This document shows positions 53,806 to 63,312 of a DNA stretch of 64,000 nucleotides, one piece after another. A program made the translations under genes and the position numbers. Source of the stretch: JAHJQZ01 sp963676075 (GTDB lineage Bacteria; Pseudomonadota; Alphaproteobacteria; Rhizobiales; Devosiaceae). Under the pieces are notes generated by a model. It did no database searches. It saw only the letters and a program-made list of their open reading frames with translations, and was not told where the DNA came from. Each line of letters begins with the position of its first letter. The first letter of the stretch is position 1. The stretch spans positions 310,001 through 374,000 of the forward strand of contig CAXXNZ010000031.1 in the NCBI GenBank assembly GCA_963676075.2, written 5' to 3'.

Positions 53806-56022
53806 ATGGCTCGAATGAACGAACAAGTGCCGTCAGACGCTGCTGCAACCATCGGCGGTGGGCCGAAGAAAGTGCTCTACACGCTTGAAACCCTTGGCCG
53901 GATCGGTGTCGGCAAGGCGGCCAAGGCATTGACCTCAAAGAACACCTGCAAGGCCTGCGCCTATGGCATGGGCGGTCAGAATGGCGGCATGACCAATGAA
54001 CTCGGCGAGTTCCCGTCGGTCTGCAACAAGTCGGTGCAGGCGCAATCGACCGATATCCAGCCGGCGATCCCGACGGAGATCTTCAGCCATTCCGTTGCCG
54101 ACCTCCAGGAGTTGAGCGGGCGCGAGATGGAGCGGCTCGGGCGGCTCGACACCCCGCTCTACAAACCGCCGGGCGGCACGCATCTCGAACCGATCGGTTG
54201 GGACGAGGCAATCCAGCGGGCTGGCGTCCGCTTTGCCGCCACCGAGCCGGAGCGGACGTTTTTTTATTCGTCCGGGCGCTCCTCGAACGAGGCCGGGTTC
54301 GTCTTCCAGCTGCTGGCGCGGTTCTACGGCACCAACAACGTCAACAACTGCTCCTATTACTGCCATCAGGCAACGAGCGAGGGACTCGCCTCCACCATCG
54401 GCAAGGCAACGGCGACGGTGGAACTCGCCGACCTGACCGGCGCTGACCTGATCTTTGTCATTGGCGCCAATCCGTCTTCCAATCACCCGCGCTTCATCCA
54501 CATGCTGAAAGCCTGCCGAGACAGGGGCGGGCAGGTGATCGTCATCAATCCGGCGAAGGAACCCGGTCTTGTCCGCTTCGGCGTGCCGAAAAGCCCACGT
54601 TCTCTGCTGGGTGGCGGCTCTGAAATCGCCTCGGACTATCTGCAACCCAGGATCGGCGAAGACATCGCACTGTTGACGGGGCTGGCCAAAGGCGTTCTCG
54701 AACTCGGGGCAGAAAACGGAGCCTTCATCGCCGCCCACACTACTGGCTACCCAGATTGGCGCGAGCATGTCGCCGGCATCGGCTGGGACGAGATCGTTTC
54801 CCGTTCGGGCGTCGCTCGCGACGCCATCATGCGCGTCGCCCAAGCCTATGCAGCGGCGAAGAACACCGTTTTCGCCTGGGGCATGGGCATCACCCATCAT
54901 CTCAACGGCACCACCAATGTCGAGGCGATCGCCAGTCTGGCGCTGCTGCGCGGCATGATCGGCAAGCCGCACGCCGGCTTGCTGCCATTGCGCGGCCATT
55001 CCAACGTCCAGGGCATCGGCACCATCGGGGTCAAGCCGGTGCTGGGCCGAGAGGTGATCGAAAAGATCGAGGCCCATTACGGACAGGCGGTGCCGCGCGA
55101 AAAGGGCCTCGACACCATGGCCTGCCTCAAGGCTGCCGCACGCGGCGAAATCGATGCGGCGCTGATCATGGGCGGCAATCTGTTCGAGGCGACACCCGAC
55201 ACCGGTTTCGCCGAAAAAGCCATGTCGTCCATAGGCTTGAAGGTGTTTTTGACCACGACGCTCAATCGCGGCCACGTGCACGGCCTCGGTGATGGCGAGG
55301 TGCTGATCCTGCCGGTCACGGCGCGCGACGAGGAGTGGCAGCCGACAACGCAGGAATCGATGTTCAACTACGTGCGCCTGAGTGATGGCGGCATCCGCCG
55401 GCTCGGCACCGTCCGTCCGGAAACCCATATCATCGCCGACCTCGCCGCCGCCATGCTGCCCGACAGTCGCTTCGATTTCTCGGTGTTCAAACAGCATGCG
55501 ACAACCCGGCAAGCCATTGCCGCCATCGTGCCGGGCATGGAGCAACTGAAAGATATCGATGTGGCAAAGCGTCAGTTTCACATTGAAGGGCGCGTGTTGC
55601 ACCAGCCGCGCTTCGGCGGCGAGGGCGGCAGGGCGCAGTTCCGTGTGACGCCACTGCCGGAGCTGACCCTCACCGGCCGCGCCACGCTCAGGCTCGCCAC
55701 CATCCGCAGCGAAGGTCAGTTCAACACCATCGTCTACGAGGAAACGGATTCCTACCGCCGCGAGGCCGGACGGCGCTCGGTCTTTCTCAACCGGTCCGAC
55801 ATCGCCGAATTCGGCCTCACGGACGGGCAGGTGGTCGATGTCTGTTCCGATCATGGCCGCATGACAGGAGCGCGCGTCATCGCCTTCGATCTGCCGCGCG
55901 GTTCGGCGTTGGCCTACTTCCCTGAGGCGAATGTTCTCACAGGCACAGAGGTCGACTCCCGATCCAGGACGCCGGCATTCAAATCCGTTCCTGTGTGGAT
56001 CGAGCTGCCCGCGACGCCCTGA
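53806..56022 (+). CDS. FdhF/YdeP family molybdopterin oxidoreductase
   Basis: A 738-residue Mo-bis-MGD enzyme of the oxidoreductase-alpha (TIGR01701/YdeP) group. Near the N terminus Cys48 and Cys51 in NTCKACAYGMGGQNGG, with a later Cys in PSVCNKSV, form the cluster-binding set. NNCSYYCHQATSEGLASTIG marks the cofactor region, and GRSSNEAGFVFQLLARFYGT is a family hallmark. Family members are linked to acid resistance and formate-like chemistry, but the substrate is unknown. GAGAGGGGA precedes ATG 53806. It is divergent from the osmC-like gene; modABC in this window would supply Mo. Confidence 0.9.
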   Translation: MARMNEQVPSDAAATIGGGPKKVLYTLETLGRIGVGKAAKALTSKNTCKACAYGMGGQNGGMTNELGEFPSVCNKSVQAQSTDIQPAIPTEIFSHSVADLQELSGREMERLGRLDTPLYKPPGGTHLEPIGWDEAIQRAGVRFAATEPERTFFYSSGRSSNEAGFVFQLLARFYGTNNVNNCSYYCHQATSEGLASTIGKATATVELADLTGADLIFVIGANPSSNHPRFIHMLKACRDRGGQVIVINPAKEPGLVRFGVPKSPRSLLGGGSEIASDYLQPRIGEDIALLTGLAKGVLELGAENGAFIAAHTTGYPDWREHVAGIGWDEIVSRSGVARDAIMRVAQAYAAAKNTVFAWGMGITHHLNGTTNVEAIASLALLRGMIGKPHAGLLPLRGHSNVQGIGTIGVKPVLGREVIEKIEAHYGQAVPREKGLDTMACLKAAARGEIDAALIMGGNLFEATPDTGFAEKAMSSIGLKVFLTTTLNRGHVHGLGDGEVLILPVTARDEEWQPTTQESMFNYVRLSDGGIRRLGTVRPETHIIADLAAAMLPDSRFDFSVFKQHATTRQAIAAIVPGMEQLKDIDVAKRQFHIEGRVLHQPRFGGEGGRAQFRVTPLPELTLTGRATLRLATIRSEGQFNTIVYEETDSYRREAGRRSVFLNRSDIAEFGLTDGQVVDVCSDHGRMTGARVIAFDLPRGSALAYFPEANVLTGTEVDSRSRTPAFKSVPVWIELPATP

Positions 56023-56045
56023 ATTACTGGAGTTTTGCAACGAAT

Positions 56046-56061
56046 TTGACCAAACGGTCAA
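56046..56061. promoter_or_regulatory. RutR-like palindromic operator
   Basis: TTGACCAAACGGTCAA is a perfect dyad (TTGACC and GGTCAA around AAAC) and differs from the RutR consensus TTGACCA-NN-TGGTCAA at one position. It lies about 120 bp upstream of the importer binding-protein gene. RutR senses uracil/thymine, so pyrimidine-linked control is suggested. Confidence 0.5.
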
Positions 56062-56183
56062 GGCATTACGCCTAAAAATTATGCAATATGCAGAAATGCA
56101 CATAAATCCTGCATTTTCTGCTTGCGTCGGCCGGAAAGCATGGATTGTGTATCCGCAGCTTTAGCAAAAAGGTGCGATGCAAC

Positions 56184-57212
56184 ATGCTGACACGCAGGAC
56201 GTTCTCTTCTCTAGTTCTCGCCGCCAGCGCGGCGGTTTCACTGTCTGCCCCGGCGCTAGCCGAGAACCTTCCGATCAAGTTCGCGCTCGACTGGAAGTTC
56301 GAAGGCCCGGCTGCCGGCTTCTTTCTTGCCGTCGACAATGGCTATTTCGCTGAAGAGGGGCTCGATGTGACCATCGACGCCGGCAACGGTTCGGTGAACA
56401 CCATCCCGACCGTCGCCACCGGCACCTATGAAATGGGCTTCGGCGACATCAACTCGCTGGCCAAGATCCTCGACAGCGATCCGACCGCCAAGGTCAAGGC
56501 CGTGATGATGATCTATGACACGCCGACCTTCTCGGTGGTCGGGCGTTCTTCGCTCGGCATCACGCCCGATCCCCATTCCCTCGAAGGCAAGAAGCTCGGC
56601 GCGCCGCCGCCCGATGGCGCCTTCGCGCAGTGGCCGGCCTTCGTCGACGCCGCCGGCATCGACACCTCGAACATCACCATCGAATCCATCGGCTTCCCGG
56701 TGCGCGAGCCGATGCTTGCCAAGGGTGATGTCGATGCCGTGTTCGGCTTCGCCTTCTCGGTCATTCTCAACCTCAAGGCACAGGGCGTGCCGGCCGAAGA
56801 CATCGTGCCGATCATGATGGCCGAGAATGGGCTCGATCTTTATGGCAACACGATCTTGGTCAACACCGATTTCGCCGCCGAGCATCCCGACGCGGTCAAG
56901 GGCGCGCTCAAGGCCCTGACCAAGGGCTTCATCGCCGCCGTCGATGATCCGGAGGCCGGTGTTGCCGCCGTCCTCAAGCGCAACGAGATCCTCGATCCTG
57001 CCATCGAGCTCGAACGCCTGAACATGGCCAACGACATGAACATCGTCACCGCCTACACCAAGGAAAACGGCATTGGTGGCGTCGACATGGATCGCCTGGC
57101 CTCGAGCCTCACCCAGCTCGAAACCTCGATGGGTCTATCCGGCAAGATCAAGGCTGAAGACGTCTTCGACGCCAGCTTCCTGCCGCCCGCCGAGGAGCGG
57201 ATGCTTCCTTAA
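56184..57212 (+). CDS. ABC transporter substrate-binding protein, NMT1/SsuA type
   Basis: A 342-residue exported protein. The signal peptide has a twin-arginine-like start (TRRTFSSLVLAA) and cleaves near residue 26. The mature protein begins ENLPIKFALDWKFEGP and has GFFLAVDNGYFAEEGLDV, typical of the NMT1/THI5-like group that binds pyrimidines, thiamine precursors, sulfonates or nitrate. ATG 56184 is used; the frame is open to 56145. The RutR-like site upstream favours a pyrimidine or related ligand. Confidence 0.88.
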   Translation: MLTRRTFSSLVLAASAAVSLSAPALAENLPIKFALDWKFEGPAAGFFLAVDNGYFAEEGLDVTIDAGNGSVNTIPTVATGTYEMGFGDINSLAKILDSDPTAKVKAVMMIYDTPTFSVVGRSSLGITPDPHSLEGKKLGAPPPDGAFAQWPAFVDAAGIDTSNITIESIGFPVREPMLAKGDVDAVFGFAFSVILNLKAQGVPAEDIVPIMMAENGLDLYGNTILVNTDFAAEHPDAVKGALKALTKGFIAAVDDPEAGVAAVLKRNEILDPAIELERLNMANDMNIVTAYTKENGIGGVDMDRLASSLTQLETSMGLSGKIKAEDVFDASFLPPAEERMLP

Positions 57213-57223
57213 GTTACGGGGGT

Positions 57224-57257
57224 GGGGTCGGTTCTCTCGGGGACCGGCCCCTTTTTT
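57224..57257 (+). terminator. Intrinsic terminator/attenuator inside the importer operon
   Basis: GGGGTCGGT (57224-57232) pairs with ACCGGCCCC (57243-57251) with one G-T wobble and is followed by six T. It lies between the binding-protein and ATPase genes, so it may lower downstream expression, giving excess binding protein. Confidence 0.7.
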
Positions 57258-57283
57258 CTTTCAGGCTGCATTGGGGGGCAGGC

Positions 57284-58075
57284 ATGCATCCGCTCGTCGA
57301 AATCCAGAATGTCGACATGCGCTATGGCGGCGCCGACGGTACGCTCGCCGTGTCCGGGCTCGACATGATGGTGGAAAAGGGCTCGTTCTCCGCCGTGGTC
57401 GGGCCGTCCGGCTGTGGCAAGTCCACGCTGATGAAGCTCGTCACTGGCCTGCACGTACCGCAGCAGGGCTATGTCATCGTCCATGGCCAGCAGGTGACCG
57501 AGCCGATTTCGATCGTCGGCATGGCCTTCCAGAACCCCACGTTGCTGCCCTGGCGGACAACGCTCGACAACATCCTGTTGCCACTCGAAATCGTTGACCG
57601 GCACAGGAAGCGCCTCCGCCGCAACAAGGCCGAATATGTCGAAAAGGCTGAGCATCTGCTCGAAGTCGTCGGCCTCAAGGGCTTCGGCGACAAGTTCCCC
57701 TGGCAGCTTTCGGGCGGCATGCAGCAGCGGGCGAACCTCTGCCGGGCGCTGATCCACGAGCCGGAACTCTTGATGCTCGACGAGCCCTTCGGGGCGCTCG
57801 ATGCCTTCACCCGCGAGGAGCTCTGGCAGGTCATCCGCGATCTTCATGCCGAGCAGCAGATCACCATCATCCTCGTCACCCACGACCTCCGGGAGGCGGT
57901 TTTCCTCGCCGATACCGTGTTTGTGATGAGCGCCAGGCCGGGGCGCATTCTCAACACCCACGAGATCGCCTTCCCGCGACCGCGCGACCTGGAGATCATG
58001 TATACGCTGCCCTTCACCGACAAGGTCCACGAACTGCGCGGCGAGATCGCCGAAGCCAGGAGTGCCGCGGCATGA
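57284..58075 (+). CDS. ABC transporter ATP-binding protein, SsuB/TauB type
   Basis: A 263-residue ATPase: Walker A GPSGCGKST at residues 40-48, signature LSGGMQQRANLCRALIHEP, Walker B LLMLDEPFGALD and THDLREAVFLAD. The family partners NitT/TauT-type permeases. Its end overlaps the permease start in ATGA. Confidence 0.94.
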   Translation: MHPLVEIQNVDMRYGGADGTLAVSGLDMMVEKGSFSAVVGPSGCGKSTLMKLVTGLHVPQQGYVIVHGQQVTEPISIVGMAFQNPTLLPWRTTLDNILLPLEIVDRHRKRLRRNKAEYVEKAEHLLEVVGLKGFGDKFPWQLSGGMQQRANLCRALIHEPELLMLDEPFGALDAFTREELWQVIRDLHAEQQITIILVTHDLREAVFLADTVFVMSARPGRILNTHEIAFPRPRDLEIMYTLPFTDKVHELRGEIAEARSAAA

Positions 58076-58841
58076 ACACCAGGATCAACTGGCTGCGGCT
58101 GGCGCCGTGGATCTACACCATCGGCCTGTTCGTCATCTGGGAAGTCGGCGTGCGCCTGTCCGACATTCCGATCTTCATCCTGCCGGCGCCGACCGACATT
58201 TTCATCGCCATCGTCAAATACTGGTCGCCGATCTGGAAAAACTCGCTGCAAACGCTCTACACCACCTCGCTTGGCTTCCTTTTAGCGGTCATTGGCGGCT
58301 GGCGCTCGGTCTGCTCGTCGGCTGGTCGCGTCAGATCTATGCCGGGCTTTACCCGCTGATGGTCGGGTTCAACGCCATCCCCAAGGTGGCCGTCGTGCCG
58401 ATCCTCGTCATCTGGTTCGGCATCGGCACCATCCCCGCCGTGCTGACGGCGTTCCTGATCGCCTTCTTCCCCATCGTCGTCAACGTCGCCACCGGCCTTG
58501 CCACCATCGAGCCGGAAATGGAGGACGTCTTGCGTGCCCTTGGGGCCAAAAAACTCGACATCATGGTCAAGGTCGGCATTCCGCGCTCCATGCCCTATTT
58601 CTTCGGCTCGCTGAAGGTCGCCATCACCCTGGCTTTCGTCGGTTCGGTGATCTCGGAGACCGTCGCCGCCAATTCCGGGCTCGGCTACATGATGTCTGGC
58701 GCCCAGAGCCAGTTCAACGTGCCGCTGGTCTTTGCCGGCCTCATCATGCTCGCCGTCGAGGGCATCGCCATGTACGCGCTGATGGCCTTCATCGAAAAGC
58801 GCATGACCGGCTGGGCCCACCGCTCCAACCTGATGGGCTGA
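58072..58841 (+). pseudogene. ABC transporter permease, SsuC/TauC type, one frameshift
   Basis: The first 75 residues (MNTRINWLRLAPWIYTIGLF through TTSLGFLLAVIGG) are in one frame; the rest (LALGLLVGWSRQIYAGLYPL to the end SNLMG) is in the next. The family reading needs GGC-CTG where the sequence has GGCTG near 58302, so one C is missing; total length is 3n+2, as expected. The coupling loop EMEDVLRALGAKKLDIMVKV is intact. It completes the importer begun at 56184. Probably a sequencing deletion. Confidence 0.87.
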
Positions 58842-59040
58842 CGACAATAAAGCTCCGCGCGGGCGGAAAACGTGGAGATGCACAAGGCCCGATACGCGGC
58901 CGTCCTGACCACTTCGCCGGATGTCGACCAATGCCTGCATTTTGCGGGGGCACTGTAAGCATTTGGTTATCTCTGAAAGGCAAAGTGGATAATATGACTC
59001 GTGTTTTATTCGCCGCGCGGGTTTCGAGGGACGTTGACAC

Positions 59041-60214
59041 ATGCAGACCAATACCGCTCTGGATCTTGACCAGCAGGAGACCTATGGCCTCGAGCAGCTG
59101 ACGCTGGAGCTATCCATGGCCCGGGGGCTCGACGAGGTCATGGCGGTGGTGCGCATGCGGGCGCGCTCGCTGATCGGTGCGGATGGGGTGACCTTTGTCC
59201 TGCGCGACGACGACAAGTGCTTTTACGCCGACGAAGATGCCATCAGCCCCTTGTGGAAGGGGCAGCGCTTTCCGCTCGAAAGCTGCATTTCTGGCTGGGC
59301 CATGCTTAACCGCGAACCGGTCGTGATCGAGGACATCTATCTCGACGACCGCATTCCCCACGCCGCCCTATCGGCCGACCTTCGTCAAGAGCCTGGCGAT
59401 GATGCCGGTGCGCCAGGACGACCCGGTCGGGGCGATCGGCGCCTACTGGTCGCATATCTATCATCCGACCGAGGACCAGATCGCCGCCTTGCGCCACATT
59501 GCCAACTCGGCTGCCGTCGCCATAACCAACATCCGCCTGAACACCGAGCTTCTGGCGGTGCGCGAGGAGGCGGTGCGCGCGCAGGAAGCGATCATTCACG
59601 CGCTCGCCTCGCTGGCCGAAACGCGCGACAACGATACCGGCAATCACCTTTTCCGCACCCAGCATTACGTGCGCCGTCTCGCCGAGACAGCCCAGGCGCG
59701 GGGCCTTTATGCCGACGAGCTGACGCCCGAGCTCATCGAGCTCTTGTTCAAATGCACGCCGCTGCACGATGTCGGCAAGGTGGGCATTCCGGACGCCGTT
59801 CTTCTAAAGCCCGGTCCTCTGACCGATGACGAAATGGCGATCATGCGCACCCATACCGAACTCGGGCGCAACGCCATCGCCACTGCCGAACAGCACATGG
59901 GTTCGCATATCGCCTTTTTCGAGATTGCCAAGCAAATCGCCTATACCCATCACGAGCGCTGGGACGGTAAGGGCTACCCGCAAGGGCTCGCGGGCGAGGA
60001 CATCCCGCTGCCCGGCCGCATCATGGCCATTGCCGACGTCTACGATGCTCTTGTGTCCGACCGTGTCTACAAGAAGGCCATGCCGCATGCGCGGGCGGTG
60101 GAAATGATCCTCGCTGAACGCGGCACGCAGTTCGATCCGGCGCTCATCGACGTCTTCTCTGAAATCTCGGACGAGTTCGACACGATCTGCAAGCGCTTCG
60201 CCGACCCCGTCTGA
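59041..60214 (+). pseudogene. GAF / HD-GYP phosphodiesterase paralogue, one frameshift
   Basis: A close paralogue of the protein at 51966. The GAF half runs in frame from ATG 59041 (preceded by GAGGGA) to DDRIPHAA near 59366; the paralogue continues YRPTFVKSLAMM, but here an extra C in GCCGCCC shifts the frame. The remaining 280 residues, from about 59375 to 60214, include the HD pair in TPLHDVGKVGIPD and YTHHERWDGKGYPQG. Total length is 3n+1, as for one insertion. The intact protein would have about 391 residues. Confidence 0.88.
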
Positions 60215-60227
60215 TCTCTTTGTTCGG

Positions 60228-60326
60228 AGCATCGGGCGAAAAAGTGGAATCCGGTTTTTCGCACGACCCGATGTGACCATTGCAGAATAGAGCCGGGTGT
60301 TTTGCTGCAATCAAACGCCCGATGCT
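60228..60326. repeat. Nested palindromic intergenic element
   Basis: AGCATCGGGCG (60228-60238) and CGCCCGATGCT (60316-60326) are perfect 11-bp inverted arms. Inside, GCGAAAAA (60236-60243) and TTTTTCGC (60255-60262) form a second stem around GTGGAATCCGG. The AAAAGTGGAATCCGG core is typical of rhizobial palindromic elements. Confidence 0.6.
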
Positions 60327-60422
60327 CTGGCGCTGATCCGCTTCACCTTGCTTCGCAGGGCCGCTTCCACTATGTGAGTGGCCCACCTTCCCACAAAGTT
60401 TATTGCGGAGCGCGAGCGGCAC

Positions 60423-62118
60423 ATGGCGCGTCAATTCATCTATCACATGCACCAGCTGAGCAAGTCCTACTCGGCGGCAAGAAGGTGCTGGAAAACGTCA
60501 ATCTCAGCTTTTACCCGGACGCCAAGATCGGCGTGCTCGGCCCGAACGGCGCCGGTAAGTCGACCCTGCTCAAGATCATGGCCGGCGTCGAGAAGGAATT
60601 CATGGGTGAGGCCTGGGTCGCCGACGGCGCCAAGGTCGGCTACCTGCCGCAGGAGCCGCAGCTCGACCCGGCGCTCGACGTCAAGGGCAATGTCATGCTC
60701 GGCGTTGCCGGCAAGCAGGCGATCCTCGACCGCTACAAACGAACTGATGATGGACTATTCCGACGAGACGGCTGACGAGGCCGCCAAGCTCCAGGATCAG
60801 ATCGACGCCCAGGACCTGTGGGACCTCGATAGCAAGGTCGAGATGGCCATGGATGCCCTCGGCTGTCCGCCTTCGGACGCCGCCGTCGACACGCTGTCCG
60901 GCGGTGAGCGCCGCCGCGTCGCGCTCTGCCGGCTGCTGCTCGATGAGCCGGACCTGCTGCTGCTCGACGAACCGACCAACCATCTGGATGCCGAATCGGT
61001 GGCGTGGCTGGAACGCTTCCTGCGCGATTACGACGGCACGGTGATGATCGTCACCCACGACCGCTATTTCCTCGACCACGTCACGGGATGGATTCTCGAA
61101 CTCGACCGCGGGCGAGGCATTCCGTACGAGGGCAATTATTCGTCCTGGCTGGAACAGAAGGAAAAGCGCCTCGCCCACGAGGAGCGTCAGGAATCGGCCC
61201 GCCTCAAGCGTGACCCTGCAAGACGCGAACTGGAGTGGATGGGCCAGTTCTTCCGCCCGCGCCCGCCAGGCCAAGGGCCAAGGCGCGTATCACGGGCCTA
61301 CGACGAACCTGTTGGCCCAGGTCGGGGGGCGAGGAACGCACCAGAATCGGCGACGGCGCAGATCGTCATTCCGTCGGGGCGAGCGCCTGGGCGATCAACG
61401 CCATCGAGGCCGAAGGGGTGAGCAAGGCCTATGGCGACCGGCTGTTGATCGAGGATCTGTCCTTCAAGCTGCCGCCGGGCGGCATCGTCGGCGTGATCGG
61501 CCCCAACGGCGCCGGCAAGACCACACTGTTTCGCATGCTCACCGGACAGGAAATGCCTGGACGCCGGCGAGATCCTTGCGGGTCGGCGACAACGGCCGTG
61601 CTCGGCTATATCGACCAGTCGCGCGATTCGCTCAATCGCCGAACAAGACGGTGTGGGAGGAAATCAGCGACGGCAATGGACGTCTTCTATCCTCGGCAAG
61701 CGCGAAGACGCAGACTCGCGCGCCTACATGTCGGGCAGTTCAATTTCCGGGGCGCCGACCAGCAGAAAAAGGTCGGGTCCAGCTTTCGGGCGGCGAGCGC
61801 AACCGCGTGCATCTGGCCAAGATGCTGAAATCGGGCGCCAACGTCCTGCTACTCGACGAACCGACCAACGACCTCGACACCGAAACCCTTGCGGCGCTCG
61901 AAGAGGCGCTGGAGGAATTCGCCGGTTGCGCCGTGATCATCAGCCACGACCGCATGTTCCTCGACCGCCTCGCCACCCACATGCTCGCCTTCGAAGGCGA
62001 CAGCCATGTCGAGTGGTTCGAGGGCAATTTCGAGGACTATGAGAAGGACAAGATCAAGCGGCTGGGCGCGGATTCGGTCAATCATCACCGGATGAAGTAC
62101 AAGCCGCTGACGCGGTAA
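60423..62118 (+). pseudogene. ettA: ABC-F translational throttle protein EttA, many frameshifts
   Basis: EttA gates the ribosome in response to ATP/ADP ratio. The gene opens MARQFIYHMHQLSKSY, then the homologous sequence jumps between frames: VNLSFYPDAKIGVLGPNGAG with the first Walker A; ELMMDYSDETADEAAKLQDQ through LSGGERRRVALCRLLLDEPD; the second Walker A GPNGAGKTTLFRMLTGQE; and LLLDEPTNDLDTETLAALEE to YKPLTR at 62118. At least eight single-base indels lie in 1.7 kb, densest near 61200-61420 and 61550-61800. All functional motifs of both ATPase domains remain readable. ettA is broadly conserved, so assembly error is the likely cause. Confidence 0.88.
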
Positions 62119-62153
62119 GGCGTTCTCTCGCAAGGCGGGGTTGAGAACGAAAA

Positions 62154-63212
62154 TTACTCGGGGGCTTCCGCTGCGGCGCCCCTGAGAGTGCGCGGCGGTG
62201 TGCCGAACCAGCGCCTTGCTGCACGCGAGAAAGCCGCCTGATCGGTGTACCCGAGCATGTAGGTGATTTCCGAAAGCGCATAGCGACCAGACCGCAGCAG
62301 CTGATGCGCCTTGTTTCTGCGCAACTCGTCGAGGATGGCAGAATACGAAGTGCCATCCTCCGCGAGTCTGCGCTGCAGGCTGCGTGGCGACAGGCCGAGG
62401 GTTCTGGCCACATCCGCGTGAGTGGGCGCTCCGCCCGCCAACATCGCCTCGGCCAGCGCGCGAACCTGGGAGTTGAGCGATGCCAGGCTGTCGATCCGGC
62501 CAAGATCGCTTTCCGCCAGCATCTCGAGATAGCGCAAGGTTTGCGGGCGTCTGTCGTGCCGCAAACCCCTGAGTTGGGCACGGTTGAACCGGATCATCGC
62601 ATCCGGTTGATCAAAGCGCAGCTTCGACCCAAATATCTGCTTCATCAGATCGAGAGTGTTCGGGGCAGCGCAAAAGAAGCGCGCGGCGACAGGCTGAACC
62701 GGAGTGCCGAAAAAACGCAGCGGGATCAGCGCAAGCAGCGCCACCGAGCAGATCATGGCGGCCTCCAGAGCGTTGATGCGATTGGGTGCCACTTCGGGGT
62801 GACTGTAGAAAACCGAAAGTGCATTGCCTTCGGATCGGGTCACTATCGTCGAGCGTTGGTTGAGCAGGCGATTGTAGCGGGCGATCCGGGAATAGACCTG
62901 TTCCGGATCCTGTGCCTGCAAGGATACTTCCGTTATCAGCCCAAGCGTATTGAAATCGGCGTTGAGAGCAATGAGTGCGCCGACCTCCGGCCCGCCGTAG
63001 CGCTGGGCCAGCACGTCCCAAATGTCCAGAAGCGCGTCTTCGGTGACGTGCTCCTTGCCGAGCCCGACCGAGGGAATGACGGCGATTCTGCGTTTGAGTT
63101 GATTGACTTCGCCAGCGCTGAGGACGCCGGCACGCCGGGCAGCCTCAAGGGTCATCTCCAACAGATTGAGAGATGACGCAGCGCTCGGTGGGGTAATCCA
63201 GGTCTGGCTCAT
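62154..63212 (-). CDS. AraC family transcriptional regulator
   Basis: A 352-residue protein with an N-terminal arabinose-binding-like/effector domain (about residues 15-220) and a C-terminal AraC/XylS double helix-turn-helix: HADVARTLGLSPRSLQRRLA is the first, YALSEITYMLGYTDQAAFSRA the second, followed by RRWFGTPPRTLR. It is divergent from the hydrolase at 63313; direct repeats 21 bp apart lie between. It probably activates the hydrolase in response to that enzyme's substrate. Confidence 0.93.
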   Translation of the reverse strand: MSQTWITPPSAASSLNLLEMTLEAARRAGVLSAGEVNQLKRRIAVIPSVGLGKEHVTEDALLDIWDVLAQRYGGPEVGALIALNADFNTLGLITEVSLQAQDPEQVYSRIARYNRLLNQRSTIVTRSEGNALSVFYSHPEVAPNRINALEAAMICSVALLALIPLRFFGTPVQPVAARFFCAAPNTLDLMKQIFGSKLRFDQPDAMIRFNRAQLRGLRHDRRPQTLRYLEMLAESDLGRIDSLASLNSQVRALAEAMLAGGAPTHADVARTLGLSPRSLQRRLAEDGTSYSAILDELRRNKAHQLLRSGRYALSEITYMLGYTDQAAFSRAARRWFGTPPRTLRGAAAEAPE

Positions 63213-63213
63213 T

Positions 63214-63249
63214 GGCGCAGATTATCAAATATATGGCGCGTATTATCAA
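63214..63249. promoter_or_regulatory. Tandem direct repeats, probable AraC-type operator
   Basis: GGCGCAGATTATCAA (63214-63228) and GGCGCGTATTATCAA (63235-63249) match at 13 of 15 positions with a period of exactly 21 bp, two helical turns, the classical spacing for AraC-type dimers. They sit directly upstream of the AraC-family ATG and 64-99 bp upstream of the hydrolase ATG. Confidence 0.6.
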
Positions 63250-63312
63250 GAGAGACGCCTGAGGCGCGCGTATGTCTTGGCCTGTTCACTCAAGCTTCCA
63301 AGGAGAACGGCC

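Noticed and set aside
54341..54380. Selenocysteine in the formate-dehydrogenase-like oxidoreductase
   Set aside because: The frame has no in-frame TGA; the cofactor region reads through with ordinary codons.
53935..56103. Minus-strand ORF of 722 codons opposite the molybdopterin oxidoreductase
   Set aside because: Antisense shadow; the plus-strand protein has complete family motifs.
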